A program made the position numbers and the translations under genes. A stretch of DNA of 44,642 nt from Anaerotignum lactatifermentans DSM 14214 (GTDB taxonomy: Bacteria > Bacillota > Clostridia > Lachnospirales > Anaerotignaceae), in NCBI RefSeq assembly GCF_900142265.1, contig NZ_FRAH01000027.1, positions 1-44,642 on the forward strand, read 5' to 3'. The notes beneath the pieces are model-generated. The model was not told the DNA's origin, did not search any database, and saw nothing but the letters and a program-made list of their open reading frames with translations. Below are positions 25,774-34,238 of the stretch, piece after piece; the first letter of the stretch is position 1, and every line of letters starts with the position of its first letter.

Positions 25774-26710
25774 CTAACCGTTCCTGCAAAGCCTCAATTT
25801 TCCATTTTTCACCTATTCGTTTCATGAGAAAACGGCGTTCAAAGCCCGCACTTTTTGTTTTAGTATAAATATATAATTTATTCTTTGTAAGCTGTTCCGC
25901 ATCTATAAACATGTCTTCGCTATAAGTTCCTGCGGGGCTGTAAGAAAGTGCCAAAGGACGGTATCCTAATCTTGGTTTTTCGCTGACGTACTGTTCCCAA
26001 ATATTCATCAATTGCAGTTTTACCTCTTCATCCTCAAAGCCCTTTTGAGATACATACTTTTCCCATATTGTCATGGCTTCAAAAAAATCTTTCAGTATCT
26101 TCTGACATTCTTCCACCGCCTGCTGATCCAGCTTTACCGATTTTTTCGCCTTTTCTCTTTGAAGCTTTGAGAAATGTTCCATCTGTTCCTGATTGAACTG
26201 TTCTTTAGAAACTGGCTCAATTCTAGGATGATTTGCAATATTCAAAAGTCCTTCATATGTAACTGCCGTATGGTCTATCTGGATATGTGTAAGTTTCGGA
26301 ATAGAAGCCGCCTGCAACAAACCATTGTCATTGAGACCTGTATGATTGAGCGTCAACAGATCAATCTTACATTCCTTCATTACATTTAAACTGCTTCCCG
26401 TGATTCTGCGATTACCATCAAGGAGCAGATAACGCAACTTTGGCATAGTTGCAAACACATAAAAACAAACATCTGTTAATCGTCCATATTCCACACCGAA
26501 ATTCACCATATTTTTAGAGCCAATAAATGGCATCAACAATTCATCCGTCAGAGCATTGTTTTTCACATAAAATCCAACCGGCTTATAATCTGCCAACTTC
26601 TCCATGATTTCCATGGTCAGTTCCGGCATTTCTATAGTTCTTTCTCCATCGAATATTAAAATATCATTTTCCCACCGTATGGTTCGTGCGCGTTTGGGAA
26701 ATTCTGTCAT
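25748..26710 (-). CDS. LRR plus NTF2-fold immunity protein
   Basis: 320 residues from ATG 26710 (AAAGGAAG upstream). Residues ~60-190 carry leucine-rich-repeat-like units (KLRYLLLDGNRRITGSSLNV, KIDLLTLNHTGLNDNGLLQA, LTHIQIDHTAVTYEGLL). The C-terminal ~115 residues (ECQKILKDFFEAMTIWEKYV.., LSYSPAGTYSEDMFIDAEQL.., FERRFLMKRIGEKWKIEALQ) form an NTF2-fold immunity domain, known from polymorphic-toxin loci. An LRR fused to an immunity domain suggests protein-protein binding of the toxin. Last gene of the five-gene operon from 29008. Confidence 0.8.
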   Translation of the reverse strand: MTEFPKRARTIRWENDILIFDGERTIEMPELTMEIMEKLADYKPVGFYVKNNALTDELLMPFIGSKNMVNFGVEYGRLTDVCFYVFATMPKLRYLLLDGNRRITGSSLNVMKECKIDLLTLNHTGLNDNGLLQAASIPKLTHIQIDHTAVTYEGLLNIANHPRIEPVSKEQFNQEQMEHFSKLQREKAKKSVKLDQQAVEECQKILKDFFEAMTIWEKYVSQKGFEDEEVKLQLMNIWEQYVSEKPRLGYRPLALSYSPAGTYSEDMFIDAEQLTKNKLYIYTKTKSAGFERRFLMKRIGEKWKIEALQERLDGWQRIGL

Positions 26711-26735
26711 TATAATTCTTCCTTTCATAGAGATG

Positions 26736-27089
26736 TCAGCTTTGCTCCACAAAGCGCACCTGTTTTCCTCCAATTTCAAACTCCAGCTTTACTGCATAGT
26801 CATCTGCCCAAGGTTTACACTTATTGAGCAACGACATAATGAGCTGGTCCGGTTCTTCATCAAAAGTCACGCGCAAAATAACAGACCAATCTGCATATTT
26901 TTCTTGGAATACTTCACTTTGTGTGTGATTAAGGTAACCCTCCATCTTATCCAGCAGCGCTTTTTGTGTTTGAGGAGAACCATCAATAAAGCCATTGCAG
27001 ACCAAAACCATTAAAACTTCATTGGTTTCACGTTTTTCTGCAAGAATATCGATTTTTTGTAAATCACCAAACATGTCTTCAACTGCCAT
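26736..27089 (-). CDS. DUF6572-like immunity-type protein
   Basis: 117 residues from ATG 27089. The pattern NEVLMVLVCNGFIDGSPQTQ, LLDKMEGYLN and WSVILRVTFDEEPDQLIMSL follows DUF6572 proteins (hydrophobic strand, acidic turn, 'LQ-K-N-YL', then a long second strand). Soluble and small. Starts 5 nt after the DUF5713 stop, so tightly coupled. Confidence 0.65.
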   Translation of the reverse strand: MAVEDMFGDLQKIDILAEKRETNEVLMVLVCNGFIDGSPQTQKALLDKMEGYLNHTQSEVFQEKYADWSVILRVTFDEEPDQLIMSLLNKCKPWADDYAVKLEFEIGGKQVRFVEQS

Positions 27090-27094
27090 GATTC

Positions 27095-27421
27095 TCACCA
27101 ATCCCTTTCTCGGATTGCCTCTTCTATATCAATGGGAATGGCAAACCATTCCAAAATATAAGCCACAGTTACTCCAATACAGTCTCGTGCGACTGTTTCA
27201 ATCTCACTGTCATTCTGGTCAAATTCCTCCTGCAAGTCATTGATACCACAGACTGCTTCATCCAGTTTTTCCTGTACGACTTCTACATCTGTTTCACCGC
27301 TTTCCAGCAAATCAATGACCTTCTGGAGTTCGTCTTTTACTTTGTCTACCAAAAAAGTTGGATAGTAATCATCCTGATACATCTCATCTAAAAGTTTATA
27401 ATTGGTGTCAAATAATTTCAT
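27095..27421 (-). CDS. DUF5713 immunity-type protein
   Basis: 108 residues from ATG 27421. Motifs MYQDDYYPTFLVDKVKDELQ, LDEAVCGINDLQEEFDQNDS and SEIETVARDCIGVTVAYILE are typical for DUF5713, an all-helical acidic family in immunity clusters; catalytic function unknown. Starts 15 nt after the DUF4241 stop. Confidence 0.82.
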   Translation of the reverse strand: MKLFDTNYKLLDEMYQDDYYPTFLVDKVKDELQKVIDLLESGETDVEVVQEKLDEAVCGINDLQEEFDQNDSEIETVARDCIGVTVAYILEWFAIPIDIEEAIRERDW

Positions 27422-27436
27422 AGTTCCTATCACCGC

Positions 27437-28162
27437 TTATTCGTCGTATTCTTGCGCAATATCAATAAAATGGATATACACACCGCAAACATTTCCTTCC
27501 GCATCATAGCCAAAATAAGAAGGGTATGCGCCATCTCCCCAGCCGGATGCAAAAATAGGAACATTGCAGTCAGTATTTGGAATATTCCAGTTTAACCAGT
27601 CACCATATTCTCTTTGATACTTTGGATATTTTTTTGCGTTTTCTTCTAACAAATCGCAAAACAGATTATTATAAGGGTCTATGTCCGGATCATCTTTTAG
27701 ACGCTGTTCCCAATACGCATTGAAAGCTTCTTGTGCTTTCACATCCGCAATACAACCCATGCCTGCGTCCACACCAAAACCAAAAAAGGCATCTTCTTCC
27801 AGTTCATCATCCAAGTTTTCATTCCCCAACATTCCTAATTCATAACGAACAGGTTTCTGATGACTGATTTCTACTTTTACACAGGCATACCGATCACCGT
27901 ATTTTTCACTTGGTACCACGCAGATTTTCACTGGATAAATCCCTGAGGGAATGGTCTGCATAAATGGTTCCATATCCTCCAGTTCAATCAACGGATCACA
28001 TGCGAATATCGCACCTGTAGGAAAAGGCACATCCCCAATTTCCAGTACATCTATTGGGGTTTTTCTGATCATCTTTTCTGTGAAATAAGCATCCAAATCA
28101 ATTTTGCAGGTTAATTTTTCTTTTATCGCTTCATATTTTTCCATCCATTCTTTTTGCGGCAT
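27437..28162 (-). CDS. DUF4241 immunity-type protein
   Basis: 241 residues. The DUF4241 pattern is clear: FPTGAIFACDPLIEL, TIPSGIYPVKICVV, VEISHQKPVRYELGM, FGFGVDAGMGCIAD and, near the end, SGWGDGAYPSYFGYDAEGNV. The aspartate in ACDPL and the VDAGMGC glycine-rich loop are conserved across the family. Function unknown; frequent in polymorphic-toxin immunity arrays. Starts 15 nt after the DUF2262 stop. Confidence 0.82.
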   Translation of the reverse strand: MPQKEWMEKYEAIKEKLTCKIDLDAYFTEKMIRKTPIDVLEIGDVPFPTGAIFACDPLIELEDMEPFMQTIPSGIYPVKICVVPSEKYGDRYACVKVEISHQKPVRYELGMLGNENLDDELEEDAFFGFGVDAGMGCIADVKAQEAFNAYWEQRLKDDPDIDPYNNLFCDLLEENAKKYPKYQREYGDWLNWNIPNTDCNVPIFASGWGDGAYPSYFGYDAEGNVCGVYIHFIDIAQEYDE

Positions 28163-28177
28163 TGCATTTCCTCCTTT

Positions 28178-29008
28178 TTATCCCACAATGTTGGCACGTT
28201 CTATTCCATGCTCCAAGGAACCAGAAACTTCAATGGTATGTCCCCAAAACATATCATCATCCTCATAATAAGCAGTAAATCCATCCTCAAAGGGAAAAGC
28301 AAGTTCAGACAGTGAAATACGTTCTGCAAAGATTTTCTCTGTAATGGGCGAAGTACTTTCATCATCTTCTTCCATCCACTCATTGGCAAGGCTCGTCAGC
28401 TCTTTTGCAGAAAAAGCACGCATGTCCTGATCCCATTTTTCCAGCTCTGAAACCATACTTCTGGCAGTATTGCAGGTAGTTTTCCATGTAGACCGGTCCT
28501 GCGCATCTACTTCCAGCACCAGCGAAATTTCTGTTTCATTCCACTGGAATGAACCTTCGAACATTTCGAAATCCCGATTCAATGTCAGCTTTCCCAGCAC
28601 TTCATCCTCGATGATAACAGGCTGATTATATGCTTCCCAAACTTCCTCAAGCTGTGGACAGGAAGCCTTTTGTTCCAACACATCAACTACACACCAAGCG
28701 TTGAATTCTTCTGGTGCGACATTCTTAGGGACATATTTATCCAGCAGCTTTCGAATTTTCATACGACAAATCTGTCCTTTTTTGAATCTGTTCCAAGTGT
28801 TTTGACTGCTGCGTTCCTCTTCTGTAATAAGCCAGTTCAAACGTCCTCTTTTTGTATCAACTTTGCCATTTGTACAGAACACCATACCAAGAGTGGTTGT
28901 CAGCATTTCCCATTGATTCTCAAAAGGACTTGCGCCAAGAGTTTGCTGTATCAAAACAAATGCTTCCTGTTCATCAGGGGAATATTTTTCATAAAACTTC
29001 TCATTCAT
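28178..29008 (-). CDS. DUF2262 immunity-type protein, copy 2
   Basis: 276 residues from ATG 29008 (AAAGGAG upstream). Same two-part architecture as the copy at 9415-10257: an N-terminal half with GRLNWLITEEERSSQNTWNR and ICRMKIRKLLDKY, then DUF2262 with VIIEDEVLGKLTLNR, FTAYYEDDDMFWGHTIEVS and a terminal glycine. The two are paralogues with scattered identity, clearly older than the acl duplication. It heads the unit DUF2262-DUF4241-DUF5713-DUF6572-LRR/NTF2. Confidence 0.82.
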   Translation of the reverse strand: MNEKFYEKYSPDEQEAFVLIQQTLGASPFENQWEMLTTTLGMVFCTNGKVDTKRGRLNWLITEEERSSQNTWNRFKKGQICRMKIRKLLDKYVPKNVAPEEFNAWCVVDVLEQKASCPQLEEVWEAYNQPVIIEDEVLGKLTLNRDFEMFEGSFQWNETEISLVLEVDAQDRSTWKTTCNTARSMVSELEKWDQDMRAFSAKELTSLANEWMEEDDESTSPITEKIFAERISLSELAFPFEDGFTAYYEDDDMFWGHTIEVSGSLEHGIERANIVG

Positions 29009-29260
29009 TTTAAACATCTCCTTTAAAATGCAGCCCAAAATATAGGGATTTCAGGCATCAATGATATGGTTTCTGATTGCAATCATTCTCTATAAACCAG
29101 CAGTTCGTCAATAGCTTATTTGTAACCAGTTTTTAGAAAAGCAAATGTCCATCATTCATATACATCTATTGTAAATGATGGCTAAATAAACGTAAAGAGC
29201 ACTTTATAATAATCTGATTCCTAAATTCATTTTTAACAACTTCCAAACAACCTTTACAAA
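29009..29260. other. Leader/intergenic region upstream of the distal immunity operon
   Basis: No gene seen. It must hold the promoter of the operon starting at 29008, but I find no near-consensus pair. A small inverted repeat CCATCATT/AATGATGG lies at 29149-29181. Confidence 0.35.
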
Positions 29261-29289
29261 AAAAAGCTTTCTGAAACAGAAAGCTTTTT
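29261..29289 (-). terminator. Terminator of the redox operon
   Basis: AAAAAGCTTTCTG pairs with CAGAAAGCTTTTT across 3 nt, with a T-run on the minus strand. It lies 28 nt past the alpha/beta hydrolase stop and separates the operon from the immunity island. Confidence 0.85.
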
Positions 29290-29316
29290 CTATCAATGCA
29301 TTATATACTTTTTAAG

Positions 29317-30309
29317 TTATTTCAAATTTTTCTGAAAAAATGCGGTGATCTTATCAAAAGGAATGGCGTTTTTTCCACCACCATCATACAAATCCGTATG
29401 TACAGTGTCTGGGATAATCATCAGTTCTTTATTTTCCGTATAAGCATTATCTTTTACCATGTCCGCATAGGCATCTTTGCTGAAATAGCAAGAGTGTGCC
29501 TTTTCTCCATGAATGATCAGCACTGCGCTTCTAATTTCATTGCTGTAGCGTAAAATAGGCATATTCAGAAAAGACATACAACCTGTAACATTCCAACCAT
29601 CATTAGAATTCAAAGAACGGATATGATATCCTCGTTCCGTTTTATAGTAATCATAATAATCTTTTACAAAAAATGGAGCATCTTCTGGCAAAGGATCAAC
29701 TACACCGCCGCCGCGAACGTAAACACATGTTTTATATTCTTCTGTTCTTTGCTGATTCAGTGCCTTTCGTTTTTCAAAGCGCTGCTCCTCACTATTTTCG
29801 GAGTCAAAATAGCCGTTGGCGTTGACGCGGCTCATATCATACATGGTTGCTGTCACTGTTGCTTTAATTCTTGTATCAATTGCTGCAGCATTCAGCGCCA
29901 TGCCGCCCCATCCACAAATGCCGATGATACCAATTTTTTCAGGGTCAACATATTCCTGAACAGACAGGAAGTCCACAGCTGCTTGAAAATCTTCTGTATT
30001 GATATCAGGAGAAGCCATGTATCTAGGTTCACCGCCACTTTCTCCTGTAAAAGAAGGATCGAATGCCATGGTCAAAAAACCCCGTTCTGCCATAGTTTGC
30101 GCATATAAACCAGATGCCTGTTCTTTTACGGCGCCGAAAGGTCCGCATACAGCAATGGCTGGCAGTTTTCCTGTTGCATTTACAGGCGTATATAAGTCTG
30201 CTACAAGTGTGATTCCATAGCGGTTATGAAAAGTCACTTTGGAATGTGTAACTTTATCACTTTTTGGAAAGACTTTATCCCATTCTTCTGTTAAGTGTAA
30301 TTGCGTCAT
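29317..30309 (-). CDS. Alpha/beta hydrolase with cysteine nucleophile elbow
   Basis: 330 residues. An N-terminal strand pair (GITLVADLYTPVNATGKLPA) and AVCGPFGAVKEQASG precede the nucleophile elbow IGIICGW-type loop, read here as GIIGICGWGGMAL; a cysteine replaces the usual serine, as in dienelactone hydrolase and YcjY-like proteins. A C-terminal acid/histidine pair is likely in IIHGEKAHSC and PDTVHTDLYDG. No signal peptide. Substrate unknown; probably an ester or lactone. Last cistron of the LysR-controlled operon, 29 nt after the SDR gene. Confidence 0.82.
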   Translation of the reverse strand: MTQLHLTEEWDKVFPKSDKVTHSKVTFHNRYGITLVADLYTPVNATGKLPAIAVCGPFGAVKEQASGLYAQTMAERGFLTMAFDPSFTGESGGEPRYMASPDINTEDFQAAVDFLSVQEYVDPEKIGIIGICGWGGMALNAAAIDTRIKATVTATMYDMSRVNANGYFDSENSEEQRFEKRKALNQQRTEEYKTCVYVRGGGVVDPLPEDAPFFVKDYYDYYKTERGYHIRSLNSNDGWNVTGCMSFLNMPILRYSNEIRSAVLIIHGEKAHSCYFSKDAYADMVKDNAYTENKELMIIPDTVHTDLYDGGGKNAIPFDKITAFFQKNLK

Positions 30310-30338
30310 ATTTTCACCTTCCTATACGAACAAAATTT

Positions 30339-31169
30339 TTAATTCTTCAAATCACCATAGTAATAAGCTGCCGTCGCGCCGCCATCAGCTAAAAAAGTAG
30401 AACCTGTGATAAATGAACCACGGTCGCTCATTAATAATTCTGCAATATTGGCAATTTCGTCAGCGGTTCCAGGTCTACCAGCAGGACAGTTTTTAAACAT
30501 ATTTTTATAAAAATCTCCTCTAACACCTTTAAATTCATCAAGAGCCAAAGGTGTTACAATAATGCCAGGAGCAATGGCATTGAGTCTTGCCCCACGTTTC
30601 CCCCACTCTACAGCCTGTGCCATAACCCGTTTTTCATTGCATCTTTTTGCAATCTGGTAAGCATGGAGCGTATCTTTAATATGTTCTTCCTGTAAAATAT
30701 CCAATTCCAAAAGTTCATCTACAGGTGTACATGCGAGCAGTTCATCTTCCTCGGTTGTCAAAGCCGGCATACGAAAACCAGATTGACTTGAAATGGTTAC
30801 ACCAACGCCGCCTTCACAAATTACTTTTCCTACTTCTTCCAAAAGAACAGCTGTGCCATATAAATCTACCTGTAAAATGGTCTTGATGGACGCTTGACTG
30901 GGAGAAACACCTGCAGCATTGACCAGCACTTTGATAGGGCCGTATTTCTGACCTTCCGCAATCATGGAACAAATTGATTCCTTTGATGATAAATCCATTT
31001 CAAGCGGAACAACATCAAATCCTGCTTGATTCATAATTTCTGCTGTTTTCACTGCGTTTTCCAGCTTCTTATCCCCTACAATGATTTTCATACCATAACC
31101 CATTCTGCGAGCAATTGCCATACCAATCTGCCCTGCACCTACCCAGAGCATTACATTCTTTTTCATCAT
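30339..31169 (-). CDS. Short-chain dehydrogenase/reductase (SDR)
   Basis: 276 residues from ATG 31169, overlapping the preceding stop by 4 nt. A Rossmann NAD(P) loop GAGQIGMAIARRM is at the N-terminus, with an acidic residue after the second strand (IVGDKKLENA) that favours NAD(H). VNAAGVSPSQ, the active-site ISSQSGF serine and YQIAKRC (YxxxK) follow; RLNAIAPGIIVTPLA and FITGSTFLADGGATA are canonical. The substrate is an unknown alcohol or ketone. Confidence 0.9.
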   Translation of the reverse strand: MMKKNVMLWVGAGQIGMAIARRMGYGMKIIVGDKKLENAVKTAEIMNQAGFDVVPLEMDLSSKESICSMIAEGQKYGPIKVLVNAAGVSPSQASIKTILQVDLYGTAVLLEEVGKVICEGGVGVTISSQSGFRMPALTTEEDELLACTPVDELLELDILQEEHIKDTLHAYQIAKRCNEKRVMAQAVEWGKRGARLNAIAPGIIVTPLALDEFKGVRGDFYKNMFKNCPAGRPGTADEIANIAELLMSDRGSFITGSTFLADGGATAAYYYGDLKN

Positions 31170-31702
31170 AAGGATTTCCCCATTTCGTAGGCTTCTTGAC
31201 AAGCCGGAGTTTTCTCAATTTCACCCTTATGCCATGCACCTGTTCCATAGATGATACCTGCTTCTTTGGTTCCTTCCAGACAGTCTTCTGTAAATCCACG
31301 GAATGCTTCCATGGTACGCGCCAGATTTGCTTTGTCTGTATCAGCTGCGGTCATGATGAAATAAAAATCCTTGTTTGTGATTTCCGTATATCTGGGAACG
31401 GTTCTATCAATAAAGTTTTTCATTCTCCCGTTCATGGAATAGAAGTAAACAGGTGTTGAAAATACAATGACATCTGCTGTCACCATTTTATCCAGAATTT
31501 CTTTCATATCATCCTTCTGCACACAAAGATGTGTTTCATTACAAACACCACATCCAGTACAGTAGCCAATATTCTTTTCAGCCAGAAAGACCTTTTCTAC
31601 GTGATTACCGCTTTCCTGTGCACCTTTTGCAAAGTAATCGCAAAGTGTATCAGAATTGCCATGTTTTCTCGGACTTGCTGAAATAATCAATACATTTTTC
31701 AT
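31166..31702 (-). CDS. Iron-sulfur flavoprotein-like NAD(P)H oxidoreductase
   Basis: 178 residues, flavodoxin-like fold with FMN loop SASPRKHGNSD and STPVYFYSMNGRMKNFIDR. Cysteines C48, C51, C54 and C60 make a CX2CX2CX5C cluster, the compact motif that binds a [4Fe-4S] centre in Isf-type iron-sulfur flavoproteins. It probably passes electrons between ferredoxin or NAD(P)H and a small substrate. Overlaps its neighbours on both sides by 4 nt (ATGA), so translation is coupled. Confidence 0.85.
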   Translation of the reverse strand: MKNVLIISASPRKHGNSDTLCDYFAKGAQESGNHVEKVFLAEKNIGYCTGCGVCNETHLCVQKDDMKEILDKMVTADVIVFSTPVYFYSMNGRMKNFIDRTVPRYTEITNKDFYFIMTAADTDKANLARTMEAFRGFTEDCLEGTKEAGIIYGTGAWHKGEIEKTPACQEAYEMGKSL

Positions 31703-32028
31703 TTATCTGCATCCTCCCAAACTTCTTTTGCCATACGGAATGCTGCCCATGCCTTTGGCCATCCTGCATAAAAGGCAGCATGTGTCAAAATTTCTGCCAT
31801 TTCTTCTGCTGTTACGCCGTGATTTTTTGCGTTCTGTAAGTGGAATTTCAAAGAAGAATCCAGAATACCGCTTGCCATCAGTGCTGTTACCGTTACAATA
31901 CTTCTATCTCTTGCAGATAACTGTTCTTCTCTAGACCACACCTGACCGAAAAGAACATCATCATTTAATTCCGCAAATTTAGGTGCGAATGCACCCAGTT
32001 CATCTCTACCTGCTGTTACTTTTGCCAT
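31699..32028 (-). CDS. Carboxymuconolactone decarboxylase (CMD) family protein
   Basis: 109 residues, the all-helical CMD fold: SREEQLSARDRSIVTVTALM, LKFHLQNAKNHGVTAEEMAE, ILTHAAFYAGWPKAWAAF. The redox CxxC of AhpD-type peroxidases is absent (LDSSLKFH in its place), so peroxidase activity is unlikely; it groups with the gamma-CMD type. It may act with the preceding cupin, a pair that recurs in Clostridia. Confidence 0.85.
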   Translation of the reverse strand: MAKVTAGRDELGAFAPKFAELNDDVLFGQVWSREEQLSARDRSIVTVTALMASGILDSSLKFHLQNAKNHGVTAEEMAEILTHAAFYAGWPKAWAAFRMAKEVWEDADK

Positions 32029-32033
32029 AATCT

Positions 32034-32453
32034 TTACACCTCTTCTTCCAATTTTGCATATGCTTCATCTGAAACAGGTTCACACCATTCGTTGCTGCAA
32101 TTTTCCCCGGGCACTTCAATTGCCAGATGCTGGAACCAGGAATCTGCTGCTGCACCATGCCAATGTTTTACACCAGTTGGAATGTGTACAACGCTGCCCG
32201 GATGAAGTTTTACGGGTTTCTGACCCCATTCCTGATACCAACCTTCTCCGGCAGTTACCAGCAGCATCTGTCCACCGCCTTTGTCTGCATGATGGATGTG
32301 CCAGTTATTGCGGCATCCCGGTTCAAATGTTACATTGCCTACCACTACCTGTTCCGTAGAAAGCATATTCAAATAGCTCTGACCAACAAAATATTTTGCG
32401 TATGCATCATTCGGTTCCCCTACGGGAAATACGCTCATTTCTTCTGGTTTCAT
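32034..32453 (-). CDS. Cupin-domain protein
   Basis: 139 residues forming one cupin barrel. Motif 1 is GCRNNWHIHHADKGGGQMLL, with H52 and H54 and Q62 in the position of the usual glutamate; motif 2 is PGSVVHIPTGVKHWHGA with a metal histidine at 97. The N-terminus (YLNMLSTEQVVVGNVTFEPG) is typical of the cupins that travel with CMD proteins. Likely metal-binding; reaction unknown. Confidence 0.87.
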   Translation of the reverse strand: MKPEEMSVFPVGEPNDAYAKYFVGQSYLNMLSTEQVVVGNVTFEPGCRNNWHIHHADKGGGQMLLVTAGEGWYQEWGQKPVKLHPGSVVHIPTGVKHWHGAAADSWFQHLAIEVPGENCSNEWCEPVSDEAYAKLEEEV

Positions 32454-32466
32454 GCTTCATTCCTCC

Positions 32467-32970
32467 TTATATCCATTTTTCAAAATCTTTTCTGGAACGG
32501 CTCACACTGCTGCCGTAAATTGCCAACCCTTTTTCTACTTTTGCATTGGGGCATAAGCGTTTGATGTCCTTTTCACTCCGTCCCATTCCACTTCCTTCAT
32601 GTGTGCAGAAAGGTTTGATAATTTTTCCACTAAAATCAAAATGTTCCAAAAACGTAAAGACTGCCATAGGCATGGTACTCCAGTAATTGGGGAAGCCAAG
32701 ATAAATGGTATCATAAGCATCTATGCTTTCGGGATACGCCTTTAATTCAGGACGGGCATCTCGTTTCTGGTCTTCCTGTGCCTGCGCGATACACTGATTG
32801 TAGCCTTTCGCATAAGGCTGCATCTGCTCAATCTTGAACAAATCCGCATCTGTCAATTCCTGCAGAATGCCTGCTGCCACTTCCGTATTTCCTACTGTCA
32901 AATTTCTCAGCATGCCACTTACATAATTTTCATCAGCTCTTGAATAAAAAGCAATCAACTTTTTTCCCAT
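32467..32970 (-). CDS. Flavodoxin
   Basis: 167 residues. The N-terminal strand-loop KLIAFYSRADENYVSG corresponds to the FMN phosphate site. TIYLGFPNYWSTMPMAVFTF and KPFCTHEGSGMGRSEKDIK are the family's isoalloxazine-binding segments. Long-chain, NADPH-flavodoxin-like electron carrier or quinone-type reductase. First gene of the operon; GGAGGG before the ATG, and a TATAAT -10 on the minus strand at 32997-33002. Confidence 0.88.
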   Translation of the reverse strand: MGKKLIAFYSRADENYVSGMLRNLTVGNTEVAAGILQELTDADLFKIEQMQPYAKGYNQCIAQAQEDQKRDARPELKAYPESIDAYDTIYLGFPNYWSTMPMAVFTFLEHFDFSGKIIKPFCTHEGSGMGRSEKDIKRLCPNAKVEKGLAIYGSSVSRSRKDFEKWI

Positions 32971-32996
32971 CTTGTTCCCTCCTTTTCTTTGTTTTT

Positions 32997-33065
32997 ATTA
33001 TACCGCCCCATTGATTGACGAAGAATCTCCAATATGTTATGATTGTATAAACCATTGGTTTATAC
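32997..33065. promoter_or_regulatory. Divergent lysR/flavodoxin promoter region with 21-bp palindrome
   Basis: A perfect palindrome, arms GTATAAACCA and TGGTTTATAC around one T, spans 33045-33065. Plus strand: TTGACG (33015-33020), 17 bp, TATGAT (33038-33043); transcription would start inside the palindrome. Minus strand: TATAAT (plus 32997-33002) with no good -35, start ~32990, so the palindrome is centred near -65. Both positions are textbook for LysR-type control: autorepression and activation of the divergent operon. Confidence 0.7.
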
Positions 33066-33084
33066 TTTGTGTTGGAGGTGTATC

Positions 33085-33990
33085 ATGTATAACCCACTTT
33101 TAAACACCTTTGTGGCTGTTGCTGACTGCGGCAGTTTTACAAAAGCATCTGAAGTATTGTTCATATCACCAACAGCTGTTATGAAGCAAATGAATGCATT
33201 GGAAAAGCATTTAGAATTGAAACTCATCGAACGCACTCCCTCTGGCATTCACTTGACGCAAGCAGGTGCTGTCATTTACAAAGAAGCAAAATTCATGATG
33301 GAGTATTCCCAAAAAGCGATTTCTAAAGCAAAAGCTGCCCTTTATGACTATGAAACAACCTTTTGCGTTGGTACATCCTTGCTGAATCCCGCAAAACCTT
33401 TTATGGATTTGTGGTATCTGGTCAATCAGGATTTTCCTTCCTATAAGCTGCATCTTGTTCCCTTTGCAGATAATCATGATGGGATTCTTTCTGAAATTGA
33501 AAAGCTTGGAGAAAAGTTTGACTTCCTCATTGGTGTCTGCGATTCTAAAGAATGGCTTTGCAGATGTAATTTTCTTCCCCTTGGAAGGTATCAAAAAATG
33601 GTTGCTGTTTCCCGGGAGCATCCTCTCGCATCACGAAGCAGCATCAATGTAGAAGATCTTCATGGTGAAACACTGATGATGGTACGAAAAGGCGATTCAG
33701 AAACAAATGACCATATCCGTAGTGATCTGGAAAAGAATCACCCACAAATACACATTGAAGACACACCGCAATTCTACGACCTTTCTGTATTTAATCGTTG
33801 TGCAGAAACAGGAAACGTACTTTTAACCATTGAGTGTTGGCGGGATGTTCATCCTGGTTTGGTTTCTATTCCTGTTAATTGGGATTACAGCATTCCTTAT
33901 GGTTTACTCTATAGTTTTGATGCACCAAAAGATGTTTTGCAGTTTGTGCAGGCAGTGAAGAATATCAAATCTTTGCCGAAAGAAATATAA
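33085..33990 (+). CDS. LysR-family transcriptional regulator
   Basis: 301 residues from ATG 33085 (GGAGGTG upstream). N-terminal winged helix: LLNTFVAVADCGSFTKASEV, FISPTAVMKQMNALEKHLEL and KLIERTPSGIHLTQAG. The remainder is a periplasmic-binding-like effector domain (VGTSLLNPAKPF.., VAVSREHPLASRSSI..). The ligand is not deducible. It is divergent from the six-gene redox operon and is its probable activator. Confidence 0.92.
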   Translation: MYNPLLNTFVAVADCGSFTKASEVLFISPTAVMKQMNALEKHLELKLIERTPSGIHLTQAGAVIYKEAKFMMEYSQKAISKAKAALYDYETTFCVGTSLLNPAKPFMDLWYLVNQDFPSYKLHLVPFADNHDGILSEIEKLGEKFDFLIGVCDSKEWLCRCNFLPLGRYQKMVAVSREHPLASRSSINVEDLHGETLMMVRKGDSETNDHIRSDLEKNHPQIHIEDTPQFYDLSVFNRCAETGNVLLTIECWRDVHPGLVSIPVNWDYSIPYGLLYSFDAPKDVLQFVQAVKNIKSLPKEI

Positions 33991-34031
33991 TTTTTTGATT
34001 TGACTTCTCACAAAAAAATGAGATATTAAAA

Positions 34032-34067
34032 ATAGCCAGAATCCTTTATTTTGGGGATTCTGGCTAT
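34032..34067 (+). terminator. Terminator after lysR
   Basis: ATAGCCAGAATCC pairs with GGATTCTGGCTAT around a 10-nt loop, followed by TTTTTG. Confidence 0.85.
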
Positions 34068-34088
34068 TTTTGTTTTGTAAATTAAAAA

Positions 34089-34121
34089 GGCTTGCCATCC
34101 GCAATGAACAGATGGCAAGCC
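34089..34121 (-). terminator. Terminator of the amino-acid fermentation unit
   Basis: GGCTTGCCATC pairs with GATGGCAAGCC around 11 nt. On the minus strand TTTTTAATTT follows. It ends the unit whose last gene is the MFS transporter. Confidence 0.8.
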
Positions 34122-34238
34122 ACATCCTTTGGCTGCTTCAATAATTTTGAAGTATTTTAGGAACATCTCTTTTGCAATATTAACGTTCTTTTGTCATGTA
34201 CAGTATGTCATTATTTTGGAGGTTATTTTGATCGACAG

